This document shows positions 5,652-6,039 of a stretch of DNA of 6,039 bases, one piece after another (position 1 is the first letter of the stretch; every line of letters starts with the position of its first letter). The stretch spans positions 1 to 6,039 of the forward strand of contig JAUYPG010000079.1 in NCBI GenBank assembly GCA_030695805.1, given 5' to 3'. The notes beneath the pieces were generated by a model. It ran no database searches, was not told the DNA's origin, and was given only the letters and a program-made list of their open reading frames with translations. The DNA is from Nanobdellota archaeon (GTDB lineage Bacteria; Patescibacteriota; Minisyncoccia; UBA6257; GWB1-50-10). The position numbers were made by a program, and so were the translations under genes.

Positions 5652-5680
5652 AGTATGAATGTTGAGGCGGGATAGTCCAA
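5652..5680 (-). promoter_or_regulatory. Possible sigma-70-type promoter for amphi-Trp/transporter unit
   Basis: On the minus strand TTGGAC (5675-5680) and CATACT (5652-5657) are separated by exactly 17 bp. Each differs from consensus at about two or three positions. A transcript would begin near 5645 and carry the 5611-5632 inverted repeat in a leader of about 55 nt. A second inverted repeat, TACTGCA/TGCAGTA (5634-5640 and 5649-5655), overlaps the -10 region. Confidence 0.35.
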
Positions 5681-5683
5681 ATA

Positions 5684-6039
5684 TTATTGTCTAAGAATAT
5701 CCCCCAAACGTCTGATTGCTTCGCCATAGCGCGCCCAATCGCCATCTCTTTGCGCTCGGAGCGCTTCTTCGTATGCGGCAGCCGCTCTGCGCATGCGCTC
5801 TTGAATATCCCTCGGGGCTGAGTCCTCGGGACGAACGCCTTGAGTCATTGTCGCTTGCGACTGTGTTGCCGCATTTCCCTGCGCTCTCCCCCTTGTTCCG
5901 CTTCCAAAGATTTTTGATAATCCTTCCTCCAGCGTCTTTTCCATGGCAATTTTATTTTCATACGCCACCACCACTCGTTTGAGCTCCGGAATTTTTCCGG
6001 CTTCGGCCTTAAGATAGAGCGGGCGCACATACAAAAGAG
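5684..6039 (-). CDS. UPF0182 family membrane protein, C-terminal part (5' end outside window)
   Basis: The frame enters from the right edge and ends at TAA 5684-5686, giving 117 complete codons before the stop. The stretch LYVRPLYLKAE, then IPELKRVVVAYENKIAMEKT and LEEGLSKIFG, is the conserved C-terminal segment of UPF0182 (COG1615) proteins, which are large multi-helix membrane proteins of about 900 residues with no settled function. A low-complexity Gln/Ala/Thr linker follows. The terminal AAAAYEEALRAQRDGDWARY then GEAIRRLGDILRQ matches the closing helical hairpin of the family (A-Y-AL-GDWA-YG-L-L). The TTG at 6032-6034 is internal, not a start. The amphi-Trp gene begins 94 nt downstream. 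Nothing suggests damage. Confidence 0.87.
   Translation of the reverse strand, partial: LLYVRPLYLKAEAGKIPELKRVVVAYENKIAMEKTLEEGLSKIFGSGTRGRAQGNAATQSQATMTQGVRPEDSAPRDIQERMRRAAAAYEEALRAQRDGDWARYGEAIRRLGDILRQ

Noticed and set aside
1..6039. CRISPR array, tRNA, rRNA or insertion sequence
   Set aside because: No regularly spaced direct repeats, no cloverleaf or rRNA motifs and no transposase signature were seen on either strand.

Overview
The window most likely comes from a bacterium of the Candidate Phyla Radiation (Patescibacteria, Parcubacteria-like). This is inferred from three things. A secreted CARDB/DUF5667/Kazal protein has the style typical of those genomes. Most start codons lack a Shine-Dalgarno sequence and rely on overlap or very short leaders. 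The genes are tightly packed and include a DUF46/CarS-type CDP-archaeol synthase homologue. An extended -10 promoter (TGATATACT), one AGGAG ribosome binding site and a textbook intrinsic terminator argue for Bacteria over Archaea. The exact lineage cannot be fixed from 6 kb. Every gene I can support lies on the minus strand, and no gene-free stretch exceeds 300 bases.

Right end (6039 to about 4950): the C-terminal end of a UPF0182 membrane protein enters from outside. A roughly 95-nt intergenic stretch with nested inverted repeats and a possible promoter follows. Next come a small amphi-Trp domain protein and, overlapping it by ATGA, an Nramp-like metal transporter that appears to be broken: the N-terminal helices are intact, the middle is missing, and a plausible C-terminal helix lies in another frame.

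Middle (4829 to 4510): a short stand-alone gene for a DUF4031-like protein with a GTG start. It is the only gene here with a strong ribosome binding site, and it has its own hairpin-plus-T-tract terminator. The promoter of the next operon sits directly behind that terminator.

Left operon (4485 to beyond position 1): a Na+/Ca2+ exchanger, then a 52-nt spacer with a GC-rich palindrome, a small DUF457/YdjM-like membrane protein, a CDP-alcohol phosphatidyltransferase, a CDP-archaeol synthase family protein, and a large secreted protein that runs off the left edge. The last four are joined by overlaps of 22 and 4 nt and a gap of 4 nt. The large protein (1-1911, at least 637 residues) is open from its ATG to the window edge and is the biggest gene present. 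The two lipid genes could form a head-group pathway: CTP-dependent activation of a lipid alcohol, followed by replacement of CMP with a polar head group. The products of the operon are all membrane or exported proteins, so it looks like an envelope operon.

Most unusual points: a perfect 24-bp palindrome inside the large gene, exactly between two protein domains and preserving the frame; the archaeal-type lipid gene pair in a bacterial setting; the deleted and frameshifted transporter; and a terminator abutting a promoter that should give a leaderless mRNA.
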